From NCBI GenBank assembly GCA_001953115.1, contig LSSL01004580.1, positions 1 through 13,163 of the forward strand: a stretch of 13,163 nucleotides of DNA. Reading direction: 5' to 3'. Within the stretch, counting starts at the first letter, position 1. Each line of letters begins with the position of its first letter. The position numbers and the translations under genes were made by a program. The stretch comes from Smittium mucronatum. Lineage: Eukaryota > Kickxellomycota > Harpellomycetes > Harpellales > Legeriomycetaceae. Below are positions 1 to 9,600 of the stretch, piece by piece. The notes under the pieces are model-generated. The model was given only the letters and a program-made list of their open reading frames with translations, was not told where the DNA came from and made no database searches.

Positions 1-2746
1 ATATACATCCAAAATTTCAAACATTGAATTGAAATATATATTTCCGGACTTCTAAAACTCTCAAAATAGTGTAAAAATTAAGTTTATAAGAATATTTTAA
101 AAAAATTATAGTTTTTAACTTATAAAATAACATTTTGGATATATTTTTTCGGAATATTCCGATTACTCAGAATATTTATTTATGTTTAGTTGTAGGATTT
201 TTATTGTGTTTGAAGATAAAAATTATTTCTTATAGGGTTACAAATTAATAGGAATATTTTTATATATAGATAATGATAATATATTTGAATGTGAAAATCT
301 AATCGCTGTTATATCTTAATTCTAAAAAATAATATGAAAAAAATAATGTTGATAAAAATTATAGTTTATAATAGATGTAAACATAAAATAATAATAATAA
401 AATTTATAATGCAAAAATTCAACATCGAAATATTTAAATTTCCTTGATAAACTCACAGGGATGAATGACTAAAATTTTAGCAACTGGATTAATCCTTTAA
501 TCGATTATAAAGAATTTTATTAATTTTTATTTCTTTTTTTATTTGTTTATGTTTAAATCGCAGCACGTCATATTGAACTTCAATCATTCTTCTGATAATT
601 ATGTGATTACATTTTTATGAATATTGTTTCATTTATATTTTCCACTAGCTAATGGAGTTTAAAAAGATTAATTACAAGGAAAAACAATATTTTCTAGCAA
701 TTTAATATATGAGATATATCATGAACGTTAAAATCTGCTTAGAGTATGTTTGATTAAAGCTTCGTTAATATTATATTGTTACATATACACACATATTTAA
801 ATAGAGATACAATTACTAATATTAAAATCGGTATCATATTGAAAATTTGATTTAAATGAATAATAATTTCTCAATTTCTCATGATAAATTCAATATAATC
901 TGTATTGTAGAATTTTTTATTTATTCTGATTTAAAATATAGAGATATGTATTTTTTAAAAGTTGATTCCGAAAAACTATTTAATTAATTTTAATAAAAAT
1001 AATTATCAGTTTTTTAATAACAGAATAATTTATCAGAGCCTCTTATTATATTTTACTAAATATATAAGAATATAAGCTTAGCGTGCTTTAAATTTCAATT
1101 GTATCTGAATATTTATAAAATGCTACTTATGAATCATAATATCGATCAATAAATAATGAAAAAAGAAATAAAGTGCTATTCTAGCTTTTTAATATATTAC
1201 GAAATTACATTATTATAATGAGAATAAAATTCAGTTTTAGATAATATGATCCTTTACAAATAATATTTTTAAAATCATATTTAATTTAAAAATTCACATT
1301 ATTTATAATATAACTAAAATATCAGTTACTTATAGAGCCAATGAATACTCGAGCAAAATTTATTTTAAATAAAAAAAATCATATATTTATACATGTTCTT
1401 AAAATTGTTTCAAAATATTAGTCAGTGCAAAAATAATAATTTATGCCATTGGGTGAATTTTTTCATAACTATTAAAAATCATAAATTATTTTTTCTTAAA
1501 TCAAAAATTTACAATATTATTGTAAAGAAATCATTATACCCTTAAATATTGAAAATATGTTATATATAATTTTAAAAAAAATAAGAAATGGCTTCATATA
1601 ATATTGTAATAAGAGTATCTTCCAATATATTTCAAAAATAAATTTATTTTCAATGTAAATATTTTAGATATTCAATTAGTTGAAAAAAAATATCAATATA
1701 TGAAAAAAAAAAGATAAAACTATATTTTTGTAACCATAATTTTACTAAATTGAAATCAAATTCAAGAAAATGCTTTAAAAGAAATATATATTAATATGTT
1801 AATAAAATTAAAATATGGTCATAAAAATTTACGTAAAAGTGGTTTATGATGTTATCTATTGAAGTATTAAAAATTGAAATAGGAAATAAGGATTTACCTG
1901 ATAACTATTAATTCAATATCCTTATCCTTAAAAATAAAAAATCATAAATTCAATTTAAAACTGATATAAACCTTTACCTAATGACTTTAATGATATATTA
2001 AAATGAATTCTAGTTAAATTTAAAAGCGGGAAGGGTTTTTTATTGGATATTATTGGTCTTATTAAAATTTACTGATTTTTTTGTTTTGAACTTGTATGAT
2101 AATTTATAAATTATTGCTGTAATATTTTATACAATCAAATGTTTTGTAAAAACACTAACTTCATTGAAAACCAAAAAGATATTTAGTATTTAAATATTTT
2201 AACTTAATAATTTATGAATAAAATTTATTTAATTTATTGATACTGAATTTTAAATAAGTCATATTTTACCTACAATTTCAATTAAATCGGCATTTATTTT
2301 AAATATTCATATAAAAGTAACTAGCCAATTTAAAACTTTTTTATAATTATATAATTTTAAAATTGAATAAATATTTAAAAATCAATGCATACTATTGTAG
2401 ATTTTTATTTACTATAAATTTGAATATTTTATAAATCTTTTAAATATAATTGAACTATTAAAAAATCTGGAAATTCATTTACCAATTTTTGAAAGAATTT
2501 ACCCTGTATATAAATTAAAATATTTAACAATAAAATATATTTTTTAGATCTGATATAAATTTCGAATATCCAGAATAATTTTATAAAATAAAAATTTAAA
2601 AATATATCTTCAAATTTATGGCATTAATGATATAATATACCAAAGTGGAAATAAATTGATTATCCTATTATAATAAAATTAAAATATTCTATTAAAAAAG
2701 GTTAAATGAACCGACTTAAATTTTTCATTCTAGTGTATAAAATTTT
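1..2746. other. AT-rich intergenic DNA without recognisable genes
   Basis: This stretch is dominated by A and T, and stop codons are dense in all six frames. I find no open frame, RNA gene or repeat family that I can name. It contains small A/T simple repeats, for example an AAT-type run near 387-400, and many A or T homopolymers of 5-9 bases. A small G-rich patch near 2026-2035 (GCGGGAAGGG) interrupts it, but nothing around it looks like a gene. It is most likely non-coding DNA. Confidence 0.75.
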
Positions 2747-2893
2747 TTCGTAATGGCCCAGTGACTAGAATCCGATTCTCCCAAAGTCATGTTAGGGGCT
2801 TAATTCCCCGTTCCAGAGATATAAAAACTTAGAACCAATGCTCTTGAGGTATGAACTGCTAGTGTGGCAGCACGGATCTGGGTGAATCTTTTC
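2747..2893 (+). mobile_element. tRNA-derived SINE-like element (glycine tRNA-like head)
   Basis: The head resembles a class I tRNA. An A-box-like TGGCCCAGTGAC (2754-2765) fits the consensus TRGCNNAGYNGG except at the last two bases. A B-box-like GGCTTAATTCC (2797-2807) matches 8 of 11 consensus positions. Their starts lie 43 bases apart, as in a real tRNA. Between them, 2774-2788 can form a 4-bp stem (one G.T wobble) around the 7-base loop CTCCCAA. That loop has T at the position-33 equivalent, CCC in the anticodon place (glycine) and a purine next. GGGG-CTTAATT-CCCC (2795-2809) is a T-arm-like hairpin with a 7-base loop. The acceptor strands (2747-2753 and 2811-2817) do not pair and there is no CCA, so a working tRNA is unlikely. 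A tRNA-unrelated body of similar GC content follows, including a CTGC/GCAG hairpin (2856-2870). It ends near 2893, before CAAAAAAA. I found no clear target-site duplication. A lone decayed tRNA gene is the alternative. Confidence 0.6.
2795..2809 (+). other. T-arm-like hairpin containing the B box
   Basis: GGGG, the loop CTTAATT, then CCCC gives a perfect 4-bp stem with a 7-base loop, the geometry of a tRNA T-arm. The overlapping 11-base B box (2797-2807) would serve as an internal RNA polymerase III promoter element if the element is still transcribed. It differs from the consensus at three bases, so activity is doubtful. Confidence 0.5.
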
Positions 2894-3364
2894 AAAAAAA
2901 TTCAACTTTTTTTAATTTTTATTAATTTAGGTTTTTTTACTTTTTATTAATTTCAAAATAAAATTTCTGCAAAAAAAAACATTAAAAAAAATTATATGAA
3001 AAATTAATTTTGAAGTGATTTAAAAGCGTATAAATAAATAAATTCTATAATAAAACATGTATAAATATGATTTTTTTGAGTTTATATGATGTATAATTAA
3101 AATGATAAAACTGAGAGGCTATATTTATAAATCTGATATTTTTAATATTAATTATTTATGCTAATCAAACGTTAAAAAATTTTTGCAAATGAGTTTATAA
3201 TATTCAAAATATATGAAATTATTATAATGAAAAAGCTGATACTATGAACTATATTAAAATGCTTACATAAATTATTAAATTATAAGATATTTTTTTTAGT
3301 CAAAACTTTTGAAAAAAAAGATTTTATATAATAAGTTAACATATCTATAAAGGTGAATTTTAAT
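2894..3364. other. AT-rich spacer between SINE-like element and coding island
   Basis: This is low-GC DNA with many T and A runs and no open frame of note. It separates the tRNA-like insertion from the 3' end of the minus-strand coding segment. I see nothing in it beyond simple A/T tracts. Confidence 0.7.
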
Positions 3365-3370
3365 TTTATT
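3365..3370 (-). terminator. Candidate polyadenylation signal AATAAA
   Basis: Read on the minus strand, AATAAA occurs 25 bases past the stop codon (3398-3396) of the GC-rich open frame. That spacing is normal for a short 3' untranslated region. AATAAA is common by chance in DNA this AT-rich, so the site supports the gene model only weakly. The GC content falls to background just here, which agrees with the gene ending at this point. Confidence 0.4.
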
Positions 3371-3395
3371 GATAGTGGTAATTTAAAATCTTTAC

Positions 3396-3945
3396 TTATT
3401 GGAGAATAAAACTATTGTCGGAAGCGTATTCCCTATACCAGTTAGACTGGTACAATTCATCTCTCTTAAACTGTTTTTTTGCAGCCAAATAAGAGGCAAA
3501 GCTAAGCGCACTATTGCTAGTACACTCTACTTCCTCACCCAGCAGAGACTTTAGGGCAGGTATTGCACCCTTACTCCACCTATCCACACTTCCCCCGTTG
3601 CTCCCTGTACCTACAACACTAAGTTTTTGTACAGCTCCCACGTTAGAAATAACAGGCATGAACCTTACCGGGGGGTTGGGACCGGAAATTAACGAAAGTA
3701 CTGGTAAAGAAGACACAAGTTTATCCATAACTGGTTCTCCCGACAAGTTGACCGATGGGTCTAAGTCTTTACTTAGTTCCAGGGCATCAATAGAGATTGA
3801 TGCTGAAACATCGCTATCCCTATATGCTGCTAACCCTCGCAAAGCAACCACCTTCGGGATAACCCCATAAGTGTAAGCACCTGACTCGACCAACTCATGG
3901 TTGCGCATAACCATGCCCATAGCAACATCTAAGCTATTTCCTTCA
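3396..3945 (-). CDS. Unassigned protein, probable terminal exon (about 180 codons)
   Basis: I do not recognise the family. The open frame runs from an in-frame TAG (3998-3996) to TAA (3398-3396). It is about 45% GC inside DNA of 15-20% GC, and a run of this length without stops is very unlikely by chance at either composition. The first in-frame ATG is at 3920-3918 and would give 174 residues. The few extra upstream codons have no ATG, and a pyrimidine-rich stretch ending TTGCTTAG lies at 3952-3946. I therefore end the segment at 3945 as a likely exon after a splice acceptor. The product looks globular: mixed Ser, Val, Leu, Gly and Ala, one Cys and two Trp. Counting from the ATG, there is a Pro-rich PNPPVRFMP near residues 81-89, a SNGGS turn near 107-111, and a basic KKQFKR followed by aromatic residues near the C-terminus. 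I see no signal peptide in the ATG-initiated form and no coiled coil. It may be a strongly conserved host exon, a captured foreign gene or an endogenous viral fragment; the sequence does not decide between them. The 118-codon plus-strand frame opposite it is taken as a shadow. Confidence 0.6.
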
Positions 3946-4190
3946 CTAAGCAAAAATATAATAACTAAATAAAACTGGAATAACGGGTAATGATCCTAGT
4001 CCACGAAAAATTAAAATGAACTAAACACACTAAATCAACTACTGGTAAAACGCAAACGAAAAATATGAAAAACAACTAATATTTAAAAATGAGCAAAAAT
4101 AACTAGACTATAAAACTAACTTATAAAGTGGTTAAAAAAATCCTTGAGTGTGCTAAGACTCGTAGGCTATAAAAGGGTGCGTAGCTTCAC
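3946..4190 (-). other. Candidate intron of the minus-strand gene
   Basis: On the minus strand, CTTAG|GTGAAG at 4195-4185 gives a good splice donor, with the intron starting at 4190. A T-rich stretch ending GCTTAG gives the acceptor at 3947-3946. The interval is 245 bases and about 17-28% GC over most of its length, between two islands near 45% GC. The upstream exon (4191 to roughly 4225) has an in-frame stop and no ATG when joined in phase, so it would have to be 5' untranslated, with translation starting at the ATG at 3920. This is an inference from short splice motifs only. Confidence 0.25.
4168..4175 (+). promoter_or_regulatory. TATA-box-like element (TATAAAAG)
   Basis: CTATAAAAGGG (4167-4177) is a strong match to the eukaryotic TATA-box consensus with its usual G-rich right flank. 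It sits in an 80-base patch of about 45% GC (4141-4220). A start site would be expected near 4195-4205. No coding region follows: the nearest ATG (4197) opens a frame of only about ten codons. If active it would drive a plus-strand transcript diverging from the minus-strand gene. It may also be a chance match. Confidence 0.3.
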
Positions 4191-4267
4191 CTAAGATGAA
4201 AATGCGCGTTTTACCACCTTACTATTAAAAATTTTTTAACGAAAAAAGCTTCTTGTAAAAGGGTGTG
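4170..4267 (+). repeat. Paired 12-base motif TAAAAGGGTG[C/T]G
   Basis: TAAAAGGGTGCG occurs at 4170-4181 and TAAAAGGGTGTG at 4256-4267, starts 86 bases apart, differing at one base. The first copy includes the 3' part of the TATA-like element. The G-rich core makes two copies so close together notable in AT-rich DNA. They may be paired regulatory motifs or a remnant of a duplication; the sequence between them does not repeat. Confidence 0.4.
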
Positions 4268-4268
4268 A

Positions 4269-4286
4269 TTTTTAGAAATCTAAAAA
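4269..4286. other. Inverted repeat, 8-bp arms
   Basis: TTTTTAGA (4269-4276) and TCTAAAAA (4279-4286) are perfect reverse complements separated by two A bases. A cruciform or RNA hairpin is possible, with the real loop probably four bases. It lies just beyond the end of the GC-rich island. Inverted A/T repeats are frequent in such DNA, so no function is claimed. Confidence 0.5.
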
Positions 4287-4289
4287 AGT

Positions 4290-6228
4290 GGATTACAAAA
4301 AAATCAACTTTTCTGTAATATTTTAAAATTGGAATTTTCTATTTTTTTACATATATTTTAATCCAAAATTATGTTATTAATATAGATTCTTAGAATGTTA
4401 TCCAGGATAATATATTTAAATAAAAATGGATCATTTATTTAAGATTAAAAAACGTAAAAATTTTATTTTTTAAATTGAATAGTGTTTGTATAAATTTAAC
4501 TTTAATTTTAAACACTTATTTAAAACTAAAAAATGATGTGCCTTTTTTTAAACAAGTATTTATATAAAAAAATTATAATTTTACTTATTATTTAAAGTGT
4601 GCTTTAATTTTTTAGAAATTAAATTAAATTAAATTGATTTTCAAACTATAATAAATTATTTTTCATGTAAAAAATAATACGATCGGTTGATATACAAATT
4701 AAAAAAACTAGAACTTTCAGGATTATATATAAAACATCGATTATTTATAAAATAATTATATAAATGTACTATTTATATTGTATTATTGGCATATATATAT
4801 ATGAATAATATTGCATTAAATAATTAGAGCCAAGTTTTTAAAGCTAAGCTAAAAAATATTATATATTTATGAAAAGCTAAATAAAATTAATTTTAAGGGG
4901 AAAAAAATATAAAAGTTTCTACAATGTTATTTAGTAAAAAAAAATTATGCAATTATATTTTTTTAAATCAAATAAGACTACTATTAGTATACTTTCCAAC
5001 TGTGGAGACAATTAAACATACTATAAAATTTAAATTTATAATAGGCGTAAATTATATCAAAATGATATATGTAAAATAATAATTAGAATATGAAAATAAA
5101 TTAACCATTTTTTAAATGGTGTTAATTATGAAAAAACTATCTCAAAATAATATACATTAATATTCATTAAGTACAGGATTCATTGTTGTAATATAATCTT
5201 TTTTCCAGAAAAACATATCCTTATATTACTTATATATATAATTTTTAATAATCTGAAAGACTTTATTTAAAAAAACTATTCAAAATTCATAGGAAAATAC
5301 TGATACATAGTTTTATTAGATTTATAAAAAATTCATTCAGAAATTTTGTATAATATGATATCATATTTAAATTATGGAGGGTTAATATGTGAGAACAAAC
5401 ATACAGATAAAAATTCATTAATTAATAATTTGGATCTTTTGCAAAAGCCCAAATAAAATTACAATATAAAATAAAATATTAATAATTAGATATTATTCCT
5501 ATTGATATTTAACATATATTTTATGTTAGTTGCAGTCAATACATATTAGAAATATCTGGTAATATCGTTTAATAATCTACTCAGAAAGATAAAGTCAAAT
5601 CAATAATTAATAATTTCTAATTTATATGATAAAAAAATTCATATTTTTAAAATTAAATACTAATTTTATAATATTTTAGAGTCAATTTTTATTTATCTAA
5701 AAAATCTTGCTCAATTAATTTTTTGTTATTATATTTAATTGAAATGTAAAAAAGATTCTATCTATTCAAAAAAATATCTATTGATTTATTAAAATAATTC
5801 TTTTGGCCAGAAAAAAAAGTTCTAATGTGCAGAATAATAATGTAAATAAAGAAAATTTAAATAATGTGATTTTTTTTACATTAAAATTTTTATTTTGGTT
5901 TTAATAAATAAATTAATCATTGTATTATATCTAAAAAAAATTACTATTATATAATACTAAAAAAAAAGACAAAACTAAAATTATGATGCAAAACTTTCTA
6001 ATAAATTTTCAGATGTAAAAATTGAAAATTAACCTTTTAATAATTTATTATATTAAAAAAATTAATGATTTTAAGCCCTTTTTTTTTATTTATCAATAAT
6101 AATGATATGTAAATATCATCCCGATTTGATAAAAAAATTAAATTTTTGAAATTAGAATATCCAATTGAAAATGAAATCATGTTAGTAAGTTAAAAATATA
6201 ACTTAAAATTTTTTTAATAAAAAAATAA
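4290..6228. other. AT-rich intergenic DNA, no genes seen
   Basis: Counts at 5461-5640 give about 17% GC with G and C balanced. No open frame stands out from the background. It holds an (AT)6 tract at 4791-4802 and a 7-bp hairpin ACCATTT/AAATGGT at 5104-5120 with loop TTT. Otherwise it consists of A and T runs. I see no RNA gene, transposon terminus or promoter that I can support. Confidence 0.75.
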
Positions 6229-6263
6229 TTGTCGTAGCGGAGATTAGCTTAGCGCTACAACAA
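6229..6263. other. GC-containing long-stem inverted repeat
   Basis: TTGTCGTAGCG (6229-6239) is the reverse complement of CGCTACAACAA (6253-6263) at 10 of 11 positions, around a 13-base loop. The single mismatch is C.A on the plus strand but becomes a G.U wobble in a minus-strand RNA, so a minus-strand transcript could pair over all 11 positions. The stem contains GTAGCG/CGCTAC, unusual in a segment this AT-rich. The right half also has an A-box-like TAGCTTAGCGCT (6245-6256), but no B box follows, so I do not call a tRNA. Confidence 0.5.
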
Positions 6264-6925
6264 AGAAAGTATTTCATCAAAGAACTATCATTATAATCAT
6301 AGGTATTATTAACCTAGTTTTATTACAAATGATTTTAGTACAGTTTTGAGTTTTTATAGAAAATTATATCTTCTCTTTGTGTATTTTGATGATTAAACAA
6401 TGTTATTATTATATTTCACTATTATTATATTTTCTTCTTTCTATATAAAAATCTTAATAACCTTTTTATACTTATACTTTATTTTATCGCTAAAATAAAA
6501 ATAATTTTTTTTTAATTAATATTATCATTAGAAAATTAGAAATAAGCTATATAAAAAGAACAATTTATTATCAAAATGAGAGGATATCGAGTTTTTATAG
6601 AATATAAATAAAAATTAATATAAATCAGTATAATTTATTGATTTGATATCTCATAAGTAAAAGAAAAGTTTTAAATTGATTCAAAGAATAGACCCTAAAA
6701 CCTGTTATTAAGGCTCTATGATGGGTATTGGGAATACTCCGACATATTTGTTTTTTAATAATATACTTGTATTAAAAAATCTAAAAAAAACATTTATTTT
6801 TTGAAAAGATTAGATTAAATAAAAAAAAGAATATCATTTTATAGATTGATAAAATATTATTAAAAATTTCAAATTTATTAGATTTCATGTAATAGTTTTT
6901 TCAAAGAAATAAAAAAATATTTAAT
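6264..6925. other. AT-rich spacer with a small GC-richer patch
   Basis: No gene is visible. A patch around 6690-6745 is GC-richer (ACCCTAAAACC ... GGGTATTGGG) without a usable open frame or RNA fold that I recognise. A short TAGGT/ACCTA inverted repeat lies at 6300-6316. The rest is A/T-rich background. Confidence 0.65.
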
Positions 6926-6931
6926 GACCCC

Positions 6932-6947
6932 TTTTTTTAAAAAAAAA
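6932..6947. repeat. T7A9 tract
   Basis: Seven T are followed directly by nine A, preceded by CCCC and followed by TAG. This is the first of five long T(n)A(n) blocks (others at 9583, 10793, 11471 and 11633). The copy at 10793 shares the following TAG as well. Such tracts are self-complementary and disfavour nucleosomes; no gene function is implied. Confidence 0.8.
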
Positions 6948-6989
6948 TAGCTGAAAATAGGCTGATTTAGTAGTGGGGTAAAAAATCCT

Positions 6990-7009
6990 CTTTTAACCGT
7001 TGTTAAAAG
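6990..7009. other. Perfect 8-bp hairpin with CGTT loop
   Basis: CTTTTAAC (6990-6997) and GTTAAAAG (7002-7009) are perfect reverse complements around the four-base loop CGTT. No T run follows directly and no gene ends here, so it is not called a terminator. It lies near the point where the window changes texture, about 40 bases after the T7A9 tract. Confidence 0.55.
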
Positions 7010-7774
7010 TAAAAATCAAGAAAAAAGGTTGGTCAGTATTTAATTTGTTATAAAGCAAGGGATTTTAAACTAATAACATGAATTCGCAAGCTAATAAAAA
7101 CACTAAAGTTAAACAAAATCAAGGCGGAATTTCAAAATATTTTACTTTAAATATTTCTAAAATTTATTGATTTGGAAGATAATTAGATCTTTTTGAAGTA
7201 AATTTTTTATAATTATCATAAAAACCGACTTTGATTTTTTAATTGGAAAATATTATAGTCATATTCGTTGGTCCAGCAAAAATCAGAAACATCAAAAAAA
7301 AAAAAAATTATTTAAATAAAGATCTGGATGAAATAATTAAGAACTACAAGTCATACGATTTAAATTTACGTTTTTTTTGTTGTATTTACATATTTTGACA
7401 ATGTATCCATTCAATAAAAAATACTCTTAGATCTCTATTGATATAAAAAAGGATTGAATATTATTTGTTTAAAATTATGGAATTGCTAATGAGCCCAAAA
7501 TTTCAAAAATTTTAAATAAATTTTTTTATTAGATATGAAGTTTTTTAATCAAAAATCTATGTTTAATTTTGTATAATTTAACCTTAGATTAATATAAATA
7601 TATCAAATAGAACTCAACATCTAGTGATATTCTTAATTTAAATTGCAATTTCAGTTTAATTTGGAAATCAAAATTCTTGTAGTAAAGATTATAAATCTGA
7701 GTTAATGCGTTAAAAAATCAAACTATAAATATAATTTCAGAAAAATTAATTTATAAATATTATGGCTCAAAAAG

Positions 7775-7789
7775 GTGGATTCAATCCAC
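7775..7789. other. 15-base palindrome GTGGATT-C-AATCCAC
   Basis: Two perfect 7-base arms flank a single C. Odd-centred perfect palindromes with GC in both arms resemble dimeric DNA-binding sites, but nothing nearby supports a regulatory role. It stands out only because the neighbourhood is so AT-rich. Confidence 0.5.
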
Positions 7790-9267
7790 ACTGAATGCTT
7801 AAATATCATTAAAAATTTAAGTGTAGAAGGTAGAAATATCAGATAACAAAGTTTTAAATAGAAAATTTTCTTGCATAAATTTTGGATTGAAAATAATTGG
7901 GAAAAAGAATCAAATGTGTATTGATAAAATTAATCCCAAGTTCTCATACAAAAAGGTTTGTAAAATCATATTTATTTTATTAGAAATAATTTATAATGTT
8001 AGTAATCAAAAATGCGTAAAATAAGCCTTCTTATTAACAATATTATATAATAAATTAAGCAAATGGAAATTTTCATTGTAAAAAAAGTTTATTTTATTTT
8101 ATTTTAATTGGATTGTATAAAAGAAAAGTGGTATTTTTCTTCCCATTCTAAAGAAGCGATTTTTTTAACTGGTCAGAGATGAAGTATATCTTTCATATGA
8201 AAATTCACCAGTAATAGGTTAATTTTTTGAAACACGATTTTTTTTATAAATTAATAAGAATTTGTTCTGAAATTTTTTATAATTATAAAAAACTAAATCT
8301 AAGCTCCAAAAATAAATAAACTATAGAATTTAAGTCTTTTGCTTTTCTTTGATACAAACATGAAATTCTAAAAACATTAATCAGACAAAAATGGTTTTGA
8401 TAATTGCCAAAAAGTGATCAAATTGAATCAAAATATATTAAAAAGACAATTTGAAACATATTTAACAGATTAAACAGTTAAAAACCCCCCATGGTTTAAC
8501 AATTTAATTTTTATACAAATGAAATTAATGATTTATTAAAAAAATAAATTGTTAATTATCTAATATCAGATAATATTTTCAAATTTACCTCTTTATCAGC
8601 CCAGGGTATATTTTTAGTGAAATTAAAAATTAAAAAGAGATGATTTGATTTTAGAGAAGTTATTAAAAATGAGATTTGAAACTGCTCATTGTTGAGAATA
8701 ATGTTTAACGGTTTTGAAAACAGACATTTTTTGTTAAAAATTAACTTATTGAGGAAAAATAGTCAGTGTTATATATTTTTTATGTTAAATATGTAAGTTT
8801 AGTAGATTTGAATGACAAAGGGATTTATAAAATATTTTTTATTTATTACAAGTTTTGTTGTTTTTATTTGGAATTTGAGTCATTATTGATATAGTTATTA
8901 AAAGATGATCTTTTAAAAATCTTAGTTTTATGAAATTTGAATGATTGGTTTTTTTTTTTTCAAATATCTCAATCAGAATCCAATATTGAATAGAGTAAAA
9001 TTTGCATAATCGATATATTGATAATATTAATTAGGGATAATAAACTTAAAATTCGCTTTATGAAATCAAAATCAAATATCATAAAGATCATTTATTTTAT
9101 CGTATACAGAGTTTTTTTGAAATAAAAATATTTATGGTTCATTTTAAAGACCAAGATTCTGCGGAATAGTAAACTTAGTTTCTTTATTGTTGAATATTTA
9201 ATAATTTGTGGTAGCAGTTTTGAAAAAATCAAACCTTTTAATTACTAAAAAAAAAAGTAGGATCAAA

Positions 9268-9291
9268 TTTTTATTTTTATTTTTATTTTTA
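9268..9291 (+). repeat. (TTTTTA)4 tandem repeat
   Basis: Four perfect tandem copies of TTTTTA are followed by CTTTTT, a degenerate fifth copy. This is a simple-sequence tract with no gene attached. Confidence 0.9.
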
Positions 9292-9582
9292 CTTTTTCTG
9301 AATCTTTTATAAATTGAAGGCTCTAGTATTTGACTGTTTTTTCCAAAATAAATAAAGAAATAGTAAACTACACTTGTTTTAATAAATTTTAATTAGATTA
9401 AATTTATGATTTTGAGTTTTTTTTCTCGAAAAAGTGATTTGTCAAATTTATATATTTTTTTAGATTACAGTTTAACTTTTAATTCTGTAACAATATAACA
9501 AACTAATATAATATATTGGAGTTTGAAAGCTATTAAGATTGGTGATATCTCCTAAAATGAAGGACTTTTACACTCGAGTGAA

Positions 9583-9599
9583 TTTTTTTTTAAAAAAAA
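9583..9599. repeat. T9A8 tract
   Basis: Nine T run directly into eight A. It is the second of the long T(n)A(n) blocks and lies just after a small CTCGAG-containing patch. Confidence 0.8.
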
Positions 9600-9600
9600 T

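Larger units (their letters stand above)
7010..9582. other. AT-rich DNA without a supported gene
   Basis: GC is slightly higher than in the left half, but all frames are interrupted by stops. The best short frame starts at the ATG 7078-7080 and runs 30 codons to a TGA; its product is Asn-, Lys- and Gln-rich and could easily be chance. A 15-base palindrome GTGGATT-C-AATCCAC lies at 7775-7789. An imperfect hairpin lies at 8477-8500 (GTTAAAaaCC ... GGTTTAAC) around a run of C. An (ATTTT)3 tract lies at 8091-8105. I see no conserved protein motif that I would defend. Confidence 0.6.

Noticed and set aside
3514..3870. Plus-strand 118-codon open frame.
   Set aside because: It lies wholly opposite the longer minus-strand frame and is explained as its shadow in a GC-rich segment.
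3396..3945. Endogenous viral nucleoprotein or capsid fragment.
   Set aside because: GC contrast and isolation would fit, but I see no family motif to support a viral origin, so it is kept only as one possibility in the gene entry.
6234..6300. tRNA-like A box (TAGCTTAGCGCT) suggesting a tRNA gene.
   Set aside because: There is no B box, no T-arm and no acceptor pairing at the right distance.
8581..8780. Faint resemblance of the stop-interrupted frame to a Ty3/gypsy reverse transcriptase (LVK ... W.FDFR ... LLRI ... F).
   Set aside because: The match needs stops read as Trp plus several gaps. The downstream motifs of the family (MPFG, YxDD) are not found in any frame nearby.
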